In this document: positions 7,952-18,529 of the stretch, piece after piece | Layout: every line of letters begins with the position of its first letter | Position numbering within the stretch: position 1 is the first letter of the stretch | Source: Ferirhizobium litorale | GTDB taxonomy: Bacteria; Pseudomonadota; Alphaproteobacteria; Rhizobiales; Rhizobiaceae | Direction of reading: 5' to 3' | Length of the DNA stretch: 64,000 nucleotides | Assembly (NCBI GenBank): GCA_030028905.1 | Contig: JALDYZ010000002.1 | Span: 310,001 to 374,000, forward strand | Program-made: the position numbers and the translations under genes | The notes under the pieces: model-generated | The model's database searches: none | The model's input: the letters and a program-made list of their open reading frames with translations, nothing else | Told to the model about the DNA's origin: nothing

Positions 7952-10600
7952 ATGCGTACAGATACGGGCCAGATCGTCTATCTGGCAGACTACCGCCCCA
8001 CAGATTTCGTGCTGGAACGCGTGGATCTTACCTTCGAGCTCGACCCGCAGAACACCAAGGTCGAAGCGCGGCTGATCTTTCATCGCCGCGAGGGTACCGA
8101 CACCAGGGCGCCACTGGTGCTTGATGGCGATGAACTGAACCTCGGCGGCCTGCTGCTCGACCAGAATGGAGTTCCGGCCGCACAGTTCACCGCAACGCCC
8201 GAATCGCTGACGATCCGCGACCTGCCGGAAAGCAAGCCGTTCGAAATCACGGTTACCACCTTCATCAATCCGGAAGCCAATACACAACTGATGGGCCTCT
8301 ATCGCGCTGGCGGCCTCTACTGCACCCAATGCGAGGCGGAAGGCTTCCGCCGCATCACCTATTTCCCCGACCGCCCGGATGTGCTTGCCGTCTACACGGT
8401 CAACATCATCGCCGACAAGGCGGCCAATCCGCTGCTCCTCTCGAACGGCAACTTCCTCGGCGGAGCTGGCTATGGCGAGGGCAAGCACTTCGCCGCCTGG
8501 TTCGATCCGCATCCGAAACCCAGCTACCTCTTTGCGCTTGTAGCCGGCGACCTCGGCGTGGTCGAGGACAGCTTCACCACCATGTCCGGACGGGACGTCG
8601 CATTGAAGATCTACGTCGAGCACGGCAAGGAGCCGCGCGCGGCCTATGCCATGGACGCGTTGAAGCGCTCGATGAAATGGGACGAGGAGGTCTTCGGCCG
8701 CGAATACGACCTCGACATCTTCATGGTCGTCGCCGTGTCCGATTTCAACATGGGCGCGATGGAGAACAAGGGGCTCAACGTCTTCAACGACAAGTACGTG
8801 CTTGCCGATCCGGAGACCGCGACCGACGCCGACTACGCCAACATCGAGGCGATCATCGCGCATGAATACTTCCACAACTGGACCGGCAACCGCATCACCT
8901 GCCGCGACTGGTTCCAGCTCTGCCTCAAGGAAGGCCTGACGGTCTATCGCGACCACGAATTCTCCGCCGACCAGCGATCGCGCGCGGTCAAGCGCATCGC
9001 CGAGGTGCGCCACCTCAAGTCGGAGCAGTTTCCCGAGGATGCCGGCCCCCTCGCCCATCCTGTGCGGCCGAACAAGTACCGCGAGATCAACAACTTCTAC
9101 ACCACGACCGTCTACGAGAAAGGCTCCGAGGTGACGCGCATGATCGCCACCATTCTCGGCCGCGATCTCTTCAAGAAAGGCATGGACCTCTATTTCGAGC
9201 GGCACGACGGCGAAGCCGCGACCGTCGAGGACTTCGTCAAGTGCTTCGCGGACGCAAGCGGGCGCGACCTCTCGCAGTTCTCCTTGTGGTACGAGCAGGC
9301 CGGAACGCCGCTTGTCACCGTGTCCGGCGCCTACGACGCGGCGAAATCCTCCTTCACCCTGTCATTGGAGCAGGCCATCCCGGCCACGCCCGGCCAGGCG
9401 ACCAAGGAGCCGATGCATATCCCGCTTCGCTACGCGCTGATCCTTGAAGACGGCAGCGAGGCCAAGCCGGTTTCGATCAGCGGTGCTGAGGTAACCGGCG
9501 ACGTGCTGCACCTGACCGAGCGGGCGCAGACGGTGACGTTCACCGGCATTTCCTCGCGCCCGGTCGTATCGCTCAACCGCGGCTTCTCCGCGCCGGTCAA
9601 CCTGCACTTCGAGCAACCTATGGCCGACATCGCCAACATCGCCAGGTACGAGACCGATCTGTTCGCCCGCTGGCAGGCGCTGACCGACCTGGCGCTGCCA
9701 AATCTCACCCGCGCGGCGCGGGCGGCCCAGAACGGCGAAACCGCCACCTGCGATCCCGCCTTCATCGATGCACTCCTCGCCACCGCTCGGGACGAAAGCC
9801 TGGAGCCCGCATTTCGGGCGCAGGCGCTTGCGGTTCCGAGCGAAAACGACATCGCCCGCGAACTCGGCGGCAACAATGATCCCGACGCCATCTTTGCAGG
9901 ACGCCTTGGCGTCCTGGGCGAGATTGCCCGGACCGGGATCGACACCTTCCGCAGTCTCAGCGGGGCCGCGAAGGCCAACGGCGCCTTCAGCCCGGATGCG
10001 GCAAGCGCCGGCCGGCGTGCATTGAGCAATGCCGCGCTCGGCTTCCTCGCCCATGCCGAGGACTCGCCGGCCCGCGCTGCGGAAGCCTTTGCCGCAGCCG
10101 ACAACATGACCGACCTCAGCGCCGCGCTGACAATCCTGTCGCACCGTTTCCCCGAGGCCGCGGAAACCACGGCGGCACTGGCCGCTTTCGAGCAGCGCTT
10201 CGCAAGCAATGCGCTGGTGATCGACAAGTGGTTTGCGATCCAGGCGACGGCGCCGGGCAAGGACGCGCTCGACCGCGTCCGCAAGTTGATGGAAAGCGCA
10301 CATTTCAACGCCAAGAATCCCAACCGCGTTCGCGCCCTGGTCGGCACCTTCGCGTTTGCCAACGCCACCGGCTTCAACCGCGCCGACGGCGAAGGCTATG
10401 CCTTCCTGGCCGACCAGATCCTCGACATCGACAAGCGCAACCCGCAGTTGGCGGCACGCATCCTCACGGCAATGCGCTCCTGGCGTTCGCTGGAACCCGT
10501 CCGTGCCGAGCATGCCCGCCGCGCCCTCGTGCAGATCGAACGGGCAACAGGGCTGTCGACCGACACCCGCGACATCGTCGAGCGCACGCTGAAGGGATGA
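7952..10600 (+). CDS. pepN: Aminopeptidase N (M1 family)
   Basis: This 882-residue cytoplasmic zinc aminopeptidase is about the length of E. coli PepN (870). It removes N-terminal residues from peptides. The exopeptidase motif GAMEN is near residue 268. The zinc site is HEYFH (304-308) with the third ligand Glu327 in KEG. The N-terminal beta-saddle, catalytic domain, Ig-like domain and C-terminal helical domain all appear intact. The start is set at ATG 7952 (MRTDTGQIVYLADY), preceded by AGGAAG, not at the longer ORF start. A 7-bp GC hairpin lies just after the stop (10613-10633) without a T-run. The next gene, pleC, is on the same strand 216 bases away. Confidence 0.97.
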   Translation: MRTDTGQIVYLADYRPTDFVLERVDLTFELDPQNTKVEARLIFHRREGTDTRAPLVLDGDELNLGGLLLDQNGVPAAQFTATPESLTIRDLPESKPFEITVTTFINPEANTQLMGLYRAGGLYCTQCEAEGFRRITYFPDRPDVLAVYTVNIIADKAANPLLLSNGNFLGGAGYGEGKHFAAWFDPHPKPSYLFALVAGDLGVVEDSFTTMSGRDVALKIYVEHGKEPRAAYAMDALKRSMKWDEEVFGREYDLDIFMVVAVSDFNMGAMENKGLNVFNDKYVLADPETATDADYANIEAIIAHEYFHNWTGNRITCRDWFQLCLKEGLTVYRDHEFSADQRSRAVKRIAEVRHLKSEQFPEDAGPLAHPVRPNKYREINNFYTTTVYEKGSEVTRMIATILGRDLFKKGMDLYFERHDGEAATVEDFVKCFADASGRDLSQFSLWYEQAGTPLVTVSGAYDAAKSSFTLSLEQAIPATPGQATKEPMHIPLRYALILEDGSEAKPVSISGAEVTGDVLHLTERAQTVTFTGISSRPVVSLNRGFSAPVNLHFEQPMADIANIARYETDLFARWQALTDLALPNLTRAARAAQNGETATCDPAFIDALLATARDESLEPAFRAQALAVPSENDIARELGGNNDPDAIFAGRLGVLGEIARTGIDTFRSLSGAAKANGAFSPDAASAGRRALSNAALGFLAHAEDSPARAAEAFAAADNMTDLSAALTILSHRFPEAAETTAALAAFEQRFASNALVIDKWFAIQATAPGKDALDRVRKLMESAHFNAKNPNRVRALVGTFAFANATGFNRADGEGYAFLADQILDIDKRNPQLAARILTAMRSWRSLEPVRAEHARRALVQIERATGLSTDTRDIVERTLKG

Positions 10601-10816
10601 TTTGCCTACGGACGGCGGGTGATTTGCCCGCCGCCCGCTCGCTCGCCGCACGACGTCTTCGTCCTTCGTACCTTTGCCATGGCGAAAATCCCACGAAATC
10701 CAATTGGTTAACAAATTCCTACTTTTCCTCTGGACAAGGCGAATCACCTTTGATTCATTAGGTTAGATTCGGGCGGCGGCGCTGCGAATCACACGAGGGA
10801 TCAGGACAGAGATACG

Positions 10817-13132
10817 ATGGCGGACGTGCGGCGGGTTACCGCAGCCGATGAGCGGCTGCGACCCAAATTTCCGGGCATGAATGCCTGGGAGAACAGTTTC
10901 GCGGGTCAGGCAAGGCTCCTTTCCGAGCCGGTCACGCAGCAATGGCCGCGCATGGAGCCGGTGCTCAAGCGCGCCGTTCCGGTCCTGATCGTCGCTTTCC
11001 TTCTGGTTGTAGCGGTCTCGCGCACCTTCGGCATCGTCGTCGACTATTCCCGCATGGATCTTTCGGCACGCCACTCCACCTCGCTGTCGGCCGCGGCGGC
11101 AGCGGCCGCACTCTCGTCCAGCGGCGACCTCTTCCGCAACCGCGACCGCATCGGGGCCGAAAGCCGGCTGTCGCAGTTCCTGCCGCAGGACCGGCTCGAT
11201 GCAGGCGCGTTCGTGCTGCTCGTCGACCCGATGGGACGCGTGTTCGGCTCTTCCGCGGCCGGCGCCTCCTATGTCGGGCATGACCTTGCCACCCTGCTGC
11301 CCGAGATCATGGCTGTCCGCCGCTTCGGTGATCGCGCCGGCGTGCTCGAGACCACCATCGCCGAAGTCCCCCACTATGTCGCCCTGTCGCTGGTCGGCAC
11401 GGATGGCGGCCTTGTCCTCGCCGGGAACTCGCTGCGGCAGATCAACGAACTGTGGCGCAACGAGGTCACGCTCAACGTCACCCTGTTTTCCGGCATCTCG
11501 GCGATCCTGCTGATCATTCTCTACGCCTACTATGTGCAGGTCCGCCGTGCCCGCGACGCCGATGACGTGTTCGTCGAGTCTAATGTTCGCGTCGAAACGG
11601 CACTGTCGCGCGGGCGCTGCGGTCTGTGGGATTTCGACCTCGCCAACCGCCGCCTCTACTGGTCCCGGTCGATGTACGAGATGCTCGGCCTGCCGCCATC
11701 CGACAACGTCCTGTGCTTCAGCGATGCGGCACGCATGATGCATCCCGACGATGGCAGCATCTATGCGGTGGCCCGCCTGATCGCCCGCGGCAAGGCCCGC
11801 CAGATCGACCAGGTCTTCCGCATGCGCCACGCCAACGGCCATTATGTGTGGATGCGTGCCCGCGCCCAGATCATACGCAATGCATCCGGGCGGATGCAGA
11901 TCATCGGGATTGCGATGGACGTGACGGAACAGCATCGCCTCGCCCAGCGCTATGCCGAGGCGGACCAGCGCCTTGCCGACGCCATCGAATGCACCTCCGA
12001 GGCGTTCGTGCTCTGGGACAAGAACGACCGGCTGGTGATGTGCAACGCCCACTATCAGCAAGCCTACGGCCTGCCGGCCAGCGTGCTGGTGCCTGGAACG
12101 GAGCGTGCCGTCGTCGCGGCCGCGGCGGCACGGCCGATCATCGAACGCCGCATCGCCAATGCCGACAGCAGCGGCCGGTCACAGACGCGCGAAGTCCAGC
12201 TCGCCGACGAGCGCTGGCTGCAGATCAACGAACGCCGCACCCGCGACGGCGGGCTGGTTTCGGTCGGCACCGACATCTCGCTTCTAAAACGCAACCAGGA
12301 ACGCCTGCGCGACTCCGAGCGCCGCCTGATGGCGACGATCGGCGACCTCTCCGCCTCGCGCCAGACGCTGGTCCAGCAGAAGGCCGAGCTGTCGACCGCG
12401 AACGCCAACTATCTCGCCGAGAAGGAACGCGCCGAAGCCGCCAACAAGGCGAAATCGGAATTCCTCGCCAACATGTCACACGAACTGCGGACGCCGCTGA
12501 ACGCCATCCTCGGATTTTCGGAGATCCTGCTCAACGAGATGTTCGGCCCCGTCGGATCCGCCAAGTACAGCGAGTACGCCAAGGACATCCACGACAGCGG
12601 CCAGCACCTACTGCACGTCATCAACGACATTCTCGACATGTCGAAGATCGAGGCGGGTCACATGCGCCTCGACCGCGAGGCCATCGATCTCGTCCCGCTG
12701 ATCGAGGAGAGCCTGCGCTTCATCGCCGTGCCCGCCGAGCAGAAGAAGATCCGCGTCGAGCAGTCGATCGCCGGTGCGCTGACAATGGCGGCCGACCGCC
12801 GCGCAATGAAACAGATCCTGCTGAACCTGCTGTCGAATGCGGTGAAGTTCACCAACGAGGGAGATCGGGTTGTCGTGCGCACGCGCCGCGTCGCAGGCGC
12901 TCTCAGGCTGACGATCGCCGACACCGGCATCGGCATTCCGAAGGCGGCCCTCACCAAGATCGGCCAGCCATTCGAGCAGGTCCAGAGCCAGTATGCCAAG
13001 AGCAAGGGCGGCTCCGGGCTTGGGCTGGCGATATCCGGTTCGCTTGCCAAGTTGCACGGCGGCTCGATGAAGATCCGCTCGCGCGAGGGCTGCGGCACGG
13101 TCGTCTCCGTTACCATCCCCAACGCCGGCTGA
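10817..13132 (+). CDS. pleC: PleC-like membrane sensor histidine kinase/phosphatase
   Basis: A 771-residue hybrid of sensor and kinase. TM1 lies near residues 50-70 and TM2 near 216-238, enclosing a periplasmic loop of about 145 residues. Two PAS domains follow (about 260-375, with LWDFDLANRRLYWSRSMYEML; about 385-490), then a coiled linker. The HisKA domain has phosphoacceptor His555 (SHELRTPLNAILGFSEIL) and the HATPase has N box NLLSNAVKF, DTGIGIP and GGSGLGL. From memory, the homologue next to glnE in Sinorhizobium meliloti (SMc02369) is PleC, which dephosphorylates DivK and so shapes CtrA activity. The architecture and the position beside pepN/glnE support this name. No response regulator is adjacent, as expected for PleC. 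Confidence 0.72.
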   Translation: MADVRRVTAADERLRPKFPGMNAWENSFAGQARLLSEPVTQQWPRMEPVLKRAVPVLIVAFLLVVAVSRTFGIVVDYSRMDLSARHSTSLSAAAAAAALSSSGDLFRNRDRIGAESRLSQFLPQDRLDAGAFVLLVDPMGRVFGSSAAGASYVGHDLATLLPEIMAVRRFGDRAGVLETTIAEVPHYVALSLVGTDGGLVLAGNSLRQINELWRNEVTLNVTLFSGISAILLIILYAYYVQVRRARDADDVFVESNVRVETALSRGRCGLWDFDLANRRLYWSRSMYEMLGLPPSDNVLCFSDAARMMHPDDGSIYAVARLIARGKARQIDQVFRMRHANGHYVWMRARAQIIRNASGRMQIIGIAMDVTEQHRLAQRYAEADQRLADAIECTSEAFVLWDKNDRLVMCNAHYQQAYGLPASVLVPGTERAVVAAAAARPIIERRIANADSSGRSQTREVQLADERWLQINERRTRDGGLVSVGTDISLLKRNQERLRDSERRLMATIGDLSASRQTLVQQKAELSTANANYLAEKERAEAANKAKSEFLANMSHELRTPLNAILGFSEILLNEMFGPVGSAKYSEYAKDIHDSGQHLLHVINDILDMSKIEAGHMRLDREAIDLVPLIEESLRFIAVPAEQKKIRVEQSIAGALTMAADRRAMKQILLNLLSNAVKFTNEGDRVVVRTRRVAGALRLTIADTGIGIPKAALTKIGQPFEQVQSQYAKSKGGSGLGLAISGSLAKLHGGSMKIRSREGCGTVVSVTIPNAG

Positions 13133-13142
13133 GAGTTGCGGC

Positions 13143-16103
13143 TCAGCCTTCCCTTGCCTTCACCGTCGCCAGGAAGATCTGGCGCACCGCCTGCGACAGG
13201 CGCTTCACCTCGCCCTGCAGCGTCTTGATGTCGGGGCAGTCCCCCGCCCGGCAGACGAGGTCGATCAGTCCGGCAGGCGCATCCTTCGGATCGAACGGGC
13301 CGTCGATGCACAGCCGGATGATCTGCGACATCTCGGTAAAGAGGGTCAGGGCTTCCAGGCTGGTGTCGAGGTCGGCGGGCTCCATCTGCTGCTCGCCGAG
13401 CCGCTTCAGGGCCTCCGCCGTGCTTGCCGAAGCGACAGCCGGTGAGGCATCCCTTGCCGGCGCGACAAGCGCCAGGTACTGGGCGATGAACTCGATGTCG
13501 ATCAGGCCGCCCGGTATCAGCTTGAGGTCCCATATGTCGCGCGGCGGCTTTTCCTTGTCGATCAGCTGGCGCATCTCGGCCACGTCCTTGGCGACCTTGG
13601 CAACGTCGCGCTTGCGGCACAGAACATCGGCGATGATGCGGCCGGCTTCCTGCATCAGGAAATCGTCGCCGCAGATCGGACGGGCCCGGGTCAGCGCCAT
13701 GTGTTCCCAGGTCCAGGCTTCCTCGCGCTGGTATTTTTCGAACGCCTTGATCCTTGTTGCGACCGGTCCCTGCTTGCCGGACGGGCGCAGTCGCATGTCG
13801 ACCTCGAACAGAACCCCCTCGGCCGTGGGTGCCGACAGCGCCGAAATCAACCGCTGCGTCACGCGGGTGAAGTAGCGCGTCGCATCGATCGGCTTCGACC
13901 CGGAGGATTCGCCCGCCTCGTCGTCGTGGTCGTAGAGCAGGATCAGGTCGACGTCCGAGCCGCCGGTGAGTTCGAAGCTGCCGAGCTTGCCCATGCCGAC
14001 GATGGCGATGCGTCCACCCGAATAGCTGCCGTGCACCGATTCGATTTCGGCCATCACGGCTGCAAGCGCCGCCTCGATCACAAGGTCGGCAAGATGAGTG
14101 AAGGCGCGCGCCGCCATCGTCCCGGAAATGGCGCCGGTGAGCAGGCGGATACCGATGAGGAAGCGTTGTTCGGAGGCGAAGATTCGCAACCTGTCGAGAA
14201 TGTCCTCGTAGTGTCGGCCCCCGGTCAGGAAGGTGTCGAGGCGAGCGGCGAGATAGTCGCGGGTCGGCAGTTGCGACAGCAGGCCCGGGTCGAGCATGCC
14301 GTCGAAGACATGCGGCCGTGCTGCAATGATATCGGCAAGCCGCGGCGCCGACGACATGATGTTGACGAGCAGTGACAGCAGCGCCGGGTTGTTGCCGAGT
14401 AGCGAGAACAGCTGGATGCCCGCCGGCAGGCCGGATATGAAATTGTCAAAGCGATGAAAGGCTTCGTCGGCGCGCTTGCTCTCGCCGAAGACCTTAAGCA
14501 ACTCTGGGGTCAACTCCGTCAGGCGCTCGCGCGCCTCCACCGATTGCGTCGCGCGGTAACGGCCGTAGTGCCAGGTTCGGATGGTGCGGGCGATGTCGGC
14601 TGGCCGCTCGAAGCCGAGACGCTTTAGGGTCTCCAGCGTATCGGGATCGTCGCCCTGGCCGGTGAAGACCAGGTTGCCGGTTTCGGTGGAAAGCCCGATT
14701 TCCTGCTCGAACAGACGTGCATAGCGCCGTTCCACGGCCTTCAGGACCTCGACGATCTTGTGCGAGAAGCTCGACGTATCGGTAAAGCCGAGCATGAAGG
14801 CGATGCGCCGCAACTCCGCTTCCGTCTCCGGCAGCAGATGGGTCTGCTCGTCCCGGACCATCTGGATGCGATGCTCCACGTCCCGGAGGAACCAGTAGGA
14901 CTGGATGAGTTCGTCGCATGTCGACTGGTCGATCCAGTTGGCCTTGGCAAGCGCCGTCAGTGTCTCCTCGGTCGCTCTCGAACGCAGTTCCGGCATCCGC
15001 CCTCCGGCGATCAGCTGCTGCGTCTGGGCGAAGAACTCGATCTCGCGGATGCCGCCGCGACCGAGCTTGACGTTGTGGCCCCTCACGGCGATCTCGCCAT
15101 GGCCCTTGTGGACGTGGATCTGGCGCTTGATCGAATGGATGTCGGCGATCGCCGCATAGTCCAGGTACTTGCGGAAGACAAACGGAACCAGTTCGCGAAG
15201 AAAGGCAGCGCCGGCCTCGACATCGCCGCCGACCGGGCGGGCCTTGATGAACGCCGCCCGCTCCCAGTTCTGGCCGCGCCCCTCGTAGTAGAGCATGGCC
15301 GCCTCGACCGGAACCGCGAGCGGCGTCGCTCCCGGGTCAGGGCGCAATCGAAGGTCGGTGCGGAAGACATAGCCATCGGCGGTGCGGTCCTGCAGCAGGC
15401 GCACCAGCTTTCGCATCATGCGGGCGAAGATTTCGGTCGCATCCTCGGGATCGGGAACGATTCCGGCGGCGAGATCGAAGAACACCACGAGATCGATATC
15501 GGAGGAATAGTTGAGTTCACAGGCGCCGAGCTTGCCCATGCCGAGCACGATCAGACCGGAGGCATTGCTCGGACGGGAAGGATCCGCAAGTTCGATCTTG
15601 CCCGATAGGTGGTTGGCGAGAAGCAGGTGGTCGATCGCCGAGGCGACGGCGGCCTCGGCGAAAGCCGTCAGCCAGCGGGTCGTCTGCCGCCCGTCGAAGA
15701 TGCGGCCGAGATCGGCGAGCGCAATCAGGAAGGCGATCTCCCGCTTGGCGACCCGAAGGCGCGTCATCACCTCTGCCTCTGCCGGCACGGCATCGTCCTC
15801 GCCGGGACGCCAGGCATCGCGCGCGCCGGCAATCAGCGCTTCGAGTTGCGGCTCGAGCGGGCCACCGATGGCCCGCACCAGGAGGCCGGGATCGAAATTC
15901 GCGATGTCGCGCAGGTACGGAGAGAGCGTGAAGGCCGCAACCAGGAAATCCTTCAGCGGCGCATCGGAAGCCAGCAGTTCCGCGATCGCCGGTTCGGTCT
16001 TGGCGATGTCCTTGAACCCTGAAAGAACGGATTTCGCTTCAGTCTGGTTCAGCGGCCTGATCACCTCCGCCGCCACTTCGTCCAGCCGATGCACTGCCGC
16101 CAT
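13143..16103 (-). CDS. glnE: Glutamine synthetase adenylyltransferase/deadenylylase
   Basis: The 986-residue protein has the duplicated nucleotidyltransferase layout of GlnE. The N-terminal deadenylylase half has GMGKLGACELNYSSDIDLVVFFD and the C-terminal adenylylase half has GMGKLGSFELTGGSDVDLILLYD; both keep the G-G-SDxD residues that bind metal. Each is followed by a helical regulatory domain. The enzyme attaches or removes AMP on the adenylylation tyrosine of glutamine synthetase in response to PII and glutamine. The length matches the family (about 950-990). The gene converges on pleC with 10 bases between stops. Confidence 0.97.
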   Translation of the reverse strand: MAAVHRLDEVAAEVIRPLNQTEAKSVLSGFKDIAKTEPAIAELLASDAPLKDFLVAAFTLSPYLRDIANFDPGLLVRAIGGPLEPQLEALIAGARDAWRPGEDDAVPAEAEVMTRLRVAKREIAFLIALADLGRIFDGRQTTRWLTAFAEAAVASAIDHLLLANHLSGKIELADPSRPSNASGLIVLGMGKLGACELNYSSDIDLVVFFDLAAGIVPDPEDATEIFARMMRKLVRLLQDRTADGYVFRTDLRLRPDPGATPLAVPVEAAMLYYEGRGQNWERAAFIKARPVGGDVEAGAAFLRELVPFVFRKYLDYAAIADIHSIKRQIHVHKGHGEIAVRGHNVKLGRGGIREIEFFAQTQQLIAGGRMPELRSRATEETLTALAKANWIDQSTCDELIQSYWFLRDVEHRIQMVRDEQTHLLPETEAELRRIAFMLGFTDTSSFSHKIVEVLKAVERRYARLFEQEIGLSTETGNLVFTGQGDDPDTLETLKRLGFERPADIARTIRTWHYGRYRATQSVEARERLTELTPELLKVFGESKRADEAFHRFDNFISGLPAGIQLFSLLGNNPALLSLLVNIMSSAPRLADIIAARPHVFDGMLDPGLLSQLPTRDYLAARLDTFLTGGRHYEDILDRLRIFASEQRFLIGIRLLTGAISGTMAARAFTHLADLVIEAALAAVMAEIESVHGSYSGGRIAIVGMGKLGSFELTGGSDVDLILLYDHDDEAGESSGSKPIDATRYFTRVTQRLISALSAPTAEGVLFEVDMRLRPSGKQGPVATRIKAFEKYQREEAWTWEHMALTRARPICGDDFLMQEAGRIIADVLCRKRDVAKVAKDVAEMRQLIDKEKPPRDIWDLKLIPGGLIDIEFIAQYLALVAPARDASPAVASASTAEALKRLGEQQMEPADLDTSLEALTLFTEMSQIIRLCIDGPFDPKDAPAGLIDLVCRAGDCPDIKTLQGEVKRLSQAVRQIFLATVKAREG

Positions 16104-16231
16104 TCACTTTCCTCCAAACGCTGTTCACCAGGACGTCGCCGCGACGAGCGCATCCTTGGGGACGCTGACGCGCGGGCAAAGTCCGCCGCGCGGAATCGCG
16201 TCCGCGGACACTTCGGAGGTCAAGCTGTACC

Positions 16232-17644
16232 CTACGGCTTGCCGATGGGAAAGATCATGCTGACGGCAAGGCCCGATGCGGGCGCGTCGCCGTCACCGCC
16301 GGCATCGCCGAGTTCGAGGCGCCCATGGTGGAGCTCCATCACCGCCTCGACCATCGACAGGCCGAGACCGGTACCCGGCTTGGAGCGGCTTTCGTCGAGG
16401 CGCACGAAGCGCTTCACCACCTCGCCGCGCTTGTCCGGCGGTATCCCCGGGCCGCTGTCGATCACCGACAGCACGATACCGTCGTCGCGCCGGGCAAGCC
16501 GCAGCACGATCCTGCCGCCGCCATCGGGACCGGGCGCATACTTGATCGCGTTGTCGATAAGATTGAAGAGCGCCTGGCCGATAAGCTCGCGATTGCCGTA
16601 CACCTGCAGCCCCTGCTCGATCTCGGCCTCGAGCGCAAGTCCGGCCTCCTCGGCGACCGGCTCGTACAGCTCGGCGCTGTCGGCGACGATGGCCGAGAGA
16701 TCCACCGGCGACATCTCGGCCGCAACCGATCCGGCTTCGACGCGGGAGATCATCAACAGCGCATCGAAAGTGCGGATCAGCTGGTCGGATTCGGCAATGA
16801 TGCCCTCCAGCGCCGCCCTCCGCGCCTCCGGTTCCTGCCTGTCCATGGCATCGGTCGCCTTGTTGCGCAACCGTGTCAGCGGCGTCTTCAGGTCGTGGGC
16901 GATATTGTCGGAAACCTGCCGCAGACCCTCGTTCAGCTTCTCGATTCGTTCCAGCATGGCATTGAGCGATTCCGACATGCGGTCGAACTCGTCGGCGGAG
17001 CCGCCGACGGGAAGGCGTTGCGACAGGTCGCCGGCCATGATCTTCTGGCTTGCGCCACTCATGCGATCGATGCGCTTCAGCGCGCTGCGGCCAATGCCGT
17101 ACCAGATCACCAAGGCCCCCAGCCCCATGATCGTCAGCGCCACCATCAGGGCCTGGCGAACCAGGACCCTCAACTTTTCCGGCTCGCCCAGGTCGCGTCC
17201 GATCAGCAGTCTCATGCCATTGTCGAGGTAGAACACATGGGCGACCGCGAGATGCTTCTGCATCGATCCGGTTTCGCTGTAGCGCTCGTACCGGAAGGGC
17301 GCATCGGTCCAGCCCTCGACATCGAACACGCCCGGCTGGACGGAAGCGACGTTGCCGGCGAGGATCTCGCCGGAGGTGCCTGCGATGATGTAGAGATTGG
17401 CGCCGGGCTGGCGGGCCTGGCGTTCCATCGTCTTGAGAAGCCGGTTCATGCCGCCGCGGTTATAGGCACTCTCGACCTGTTCAACCTCCTGGCGCAGGGT
17501 TTCGCGCGTCTGCTGGTTCAACAGGCGCTCCGACATCGCCGTCACGTAGATGACGAGAACCGCTGCGCACAGCGCGAACAGCACCGTGTAGAGCGCCGAC
17601 AGGCGGACTGCAGTCGATTTGAGGAGGACGCGGAAGCCGGACAT
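16232..17644 (-). CDS. Two-component sensor histidine kinase, degP-linked
   Basis: A 470-residue inner-membrane kinase with TM1 at about 13-36 and TM2 at about 165-187, enclosing a periplasmic sensor of about 125 residues. A HAMP domain (about 188-240) precedes the HisKA motif with His250 (DNIAHDLKTPLTRLRNKA) and an HATPase domain (NLIDNAIKYAPG; DSGPGIPP; GTGLGLSMVEAV). The response regulator gene lies just upstream in the same operon, with 9 bases between it and this start. With degP next, the pair probably senses envelope conditions; this is inference from position. Homologues sit in the same place in Sinorhizobium. Confidence 0.9.
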   Translation of the reverse strand: MSGFRVLLKSTAVRLSALYTVLFALCAAVLVIYVTAMSERLLNQQTRETLRQEVEQVESAYNRGGMNRLLKTMERQARQPGANLYIIAGTSGEILAGNVASVQPGVFDVEGWTDAPFRYERYSETGSMQKHLAVAHVFYLDNGMRLLIGRDLGEPEKLRVLVRQALMVALTIMGLGALVIWYGIGRSALKRIDRMSGASQKIMAGDLSQRLPVGGSADEFDRMSESLNAMLERIEKLNEGLRQVSDNIAHDLKTPLTRLRNKATDAMDRQEPEARRAALEGIIAESDQLIRTFDALLMISRVEAGSVAAEMSPVDLSAIVADSAELYEPVAEEAGLALEAEIEQGLQVYGNRELIGQALFNLIDNAIKYAPGPDGGGRIVLRLARRDDGIVLSVIDSGPGIPPDKRGEVVKRFVRLDESRSKPGTGLGLSMVEAVMELHHGRLELGDAGGDGDAPASGLAVSMIFPIGKP

Positions 17645-17653
17645 CGAGAAGGA

Positions 17654-18331
17654 TCACACCTCGTCCTTGATCATGTATCCCGCGCCACGGATGGTCTTGA
17701 GAAGCGGCTGGTCGAAGTCCTTCTCGATCTTCGAGCGCAGGCGCGAGACATGCACGTCGATCACGTTCGTCTGCGGATCGAAATGATAGTCCCAGACGTT
17801 TTCCAGCAGCATCGTGCGCGTCACCACCTGGCCGGCATTCTTCATCAGATATTCGAGCAGGCGGAATTCGCGCGGCTGCAGCAGGATCTCCTTGCCGCCA
17901 CGCCGGACCTCGTGGGAGAGCCGGTCGAGTTCGAGGTCGCCCACGCGGTAGACCATGTCCTGCTCGGGCGTTCCCTTGCGGCGGCCCAGCACCTCGACGC
18001 GCGCCAGCAGCTCACTGAAGGCGTAGGGCTTGGGCAGGTAGTCGTCGCCCCCGGCGCGCAGGCCGGTCACCCGGTCATCCACCTGTCCGAGCGCGGAAAG
18101 AATGAGGACGGGCGTGTGTATCCCCTTGCGGCGAAGTTCCGCGATCACCGAGAGTCCGTCGCGCTTTGGCAGCATCCGGTCGATGACCATGACGTCGTAG
18201 CTGTTCTCGGAACCCATGAACAGGCCGCTTTCGCCATCGCTTGCATGGTCGGCGACGATTCCGGCCTCCCTGAACGCCTTTACCAGGTATGCCGCCGCTT
18301 CAAGGTCATCTTCGATGATCAGAATTTTCAT
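17654..18331 (-). CDS. OmpR-family response regulator, degP-linked
   Basis: The product has 225 residues when started at MKILIIEDDLEAA (18331); the upstream open frame to 18559 overlaps the degP terminator and is not coding. The receiver domain has the acidic pair EDD, the phosphoacceptor Asp in MVIDRMLPKRDGL, the conserved Thr/Ser in LILSALG and Lys in GGDDYLPKPYAF. The C-terminal winged helix (QPREFRLLEYLMKNAGQVVTRTMLLENVW; TNVIDVHVSRLRSKIE) is OmpR-like. It is co-transcribed with the kinase downstream. It faces the same way as degP but is separated from it by an intrinsic terminator. Confidence 0.92.
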   Translation of the reverse strand: MKILIIEDDLEAAAYLVKAFREAGIVADHASDGESGLFMGSENSYDVMVIDRMLPKRDGLSVIAELRRKGIHTPVLILSALGQVDDRVTGLRAGGDDYLPKPYAFSELLARVEVLGRRKGTPEQDMVYRVGDLELDRLSHEVRRGGKEILLQPREFRLLEYLMKNAGQVVTRTMLLENVWDYHFDPQTNVIDVHVSRLRSKIEKDFDQPLLKTIRGAGYMIKDEV

Positions 18332-18529
18332 GTGCGAAACCTTATCGCTGGTGCGTGTTTCCGCACAACCTGAATCATGCGTCCCCTGGGTATATGCTGA
18401 ACCGGAAGACATCGTGAATCCCTTTCGCCAGAGCGCCTCGCAACCGGTTGGGTCCACAAGGCCAGGCTTCATGATCGTGAATTTTGCGCTTTTGGTCCCC
18501 GGTATCCGGACGCGATCCGGAGGCATGCG

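Noticed and set aside
10613-10633. GC hairpin after pepN as intrinsic terminator
   Set aside because: The stem CGGCGGG/CCCGCCG has no following T-run, so termination is not supported.
11626-13875. 749-codon plus-strand ORF across pleC and the end of glnE
   Set aside because: It is an out-of-frame reading of pleC running into antisense glnE, with a composition typical of shadow ORFs.
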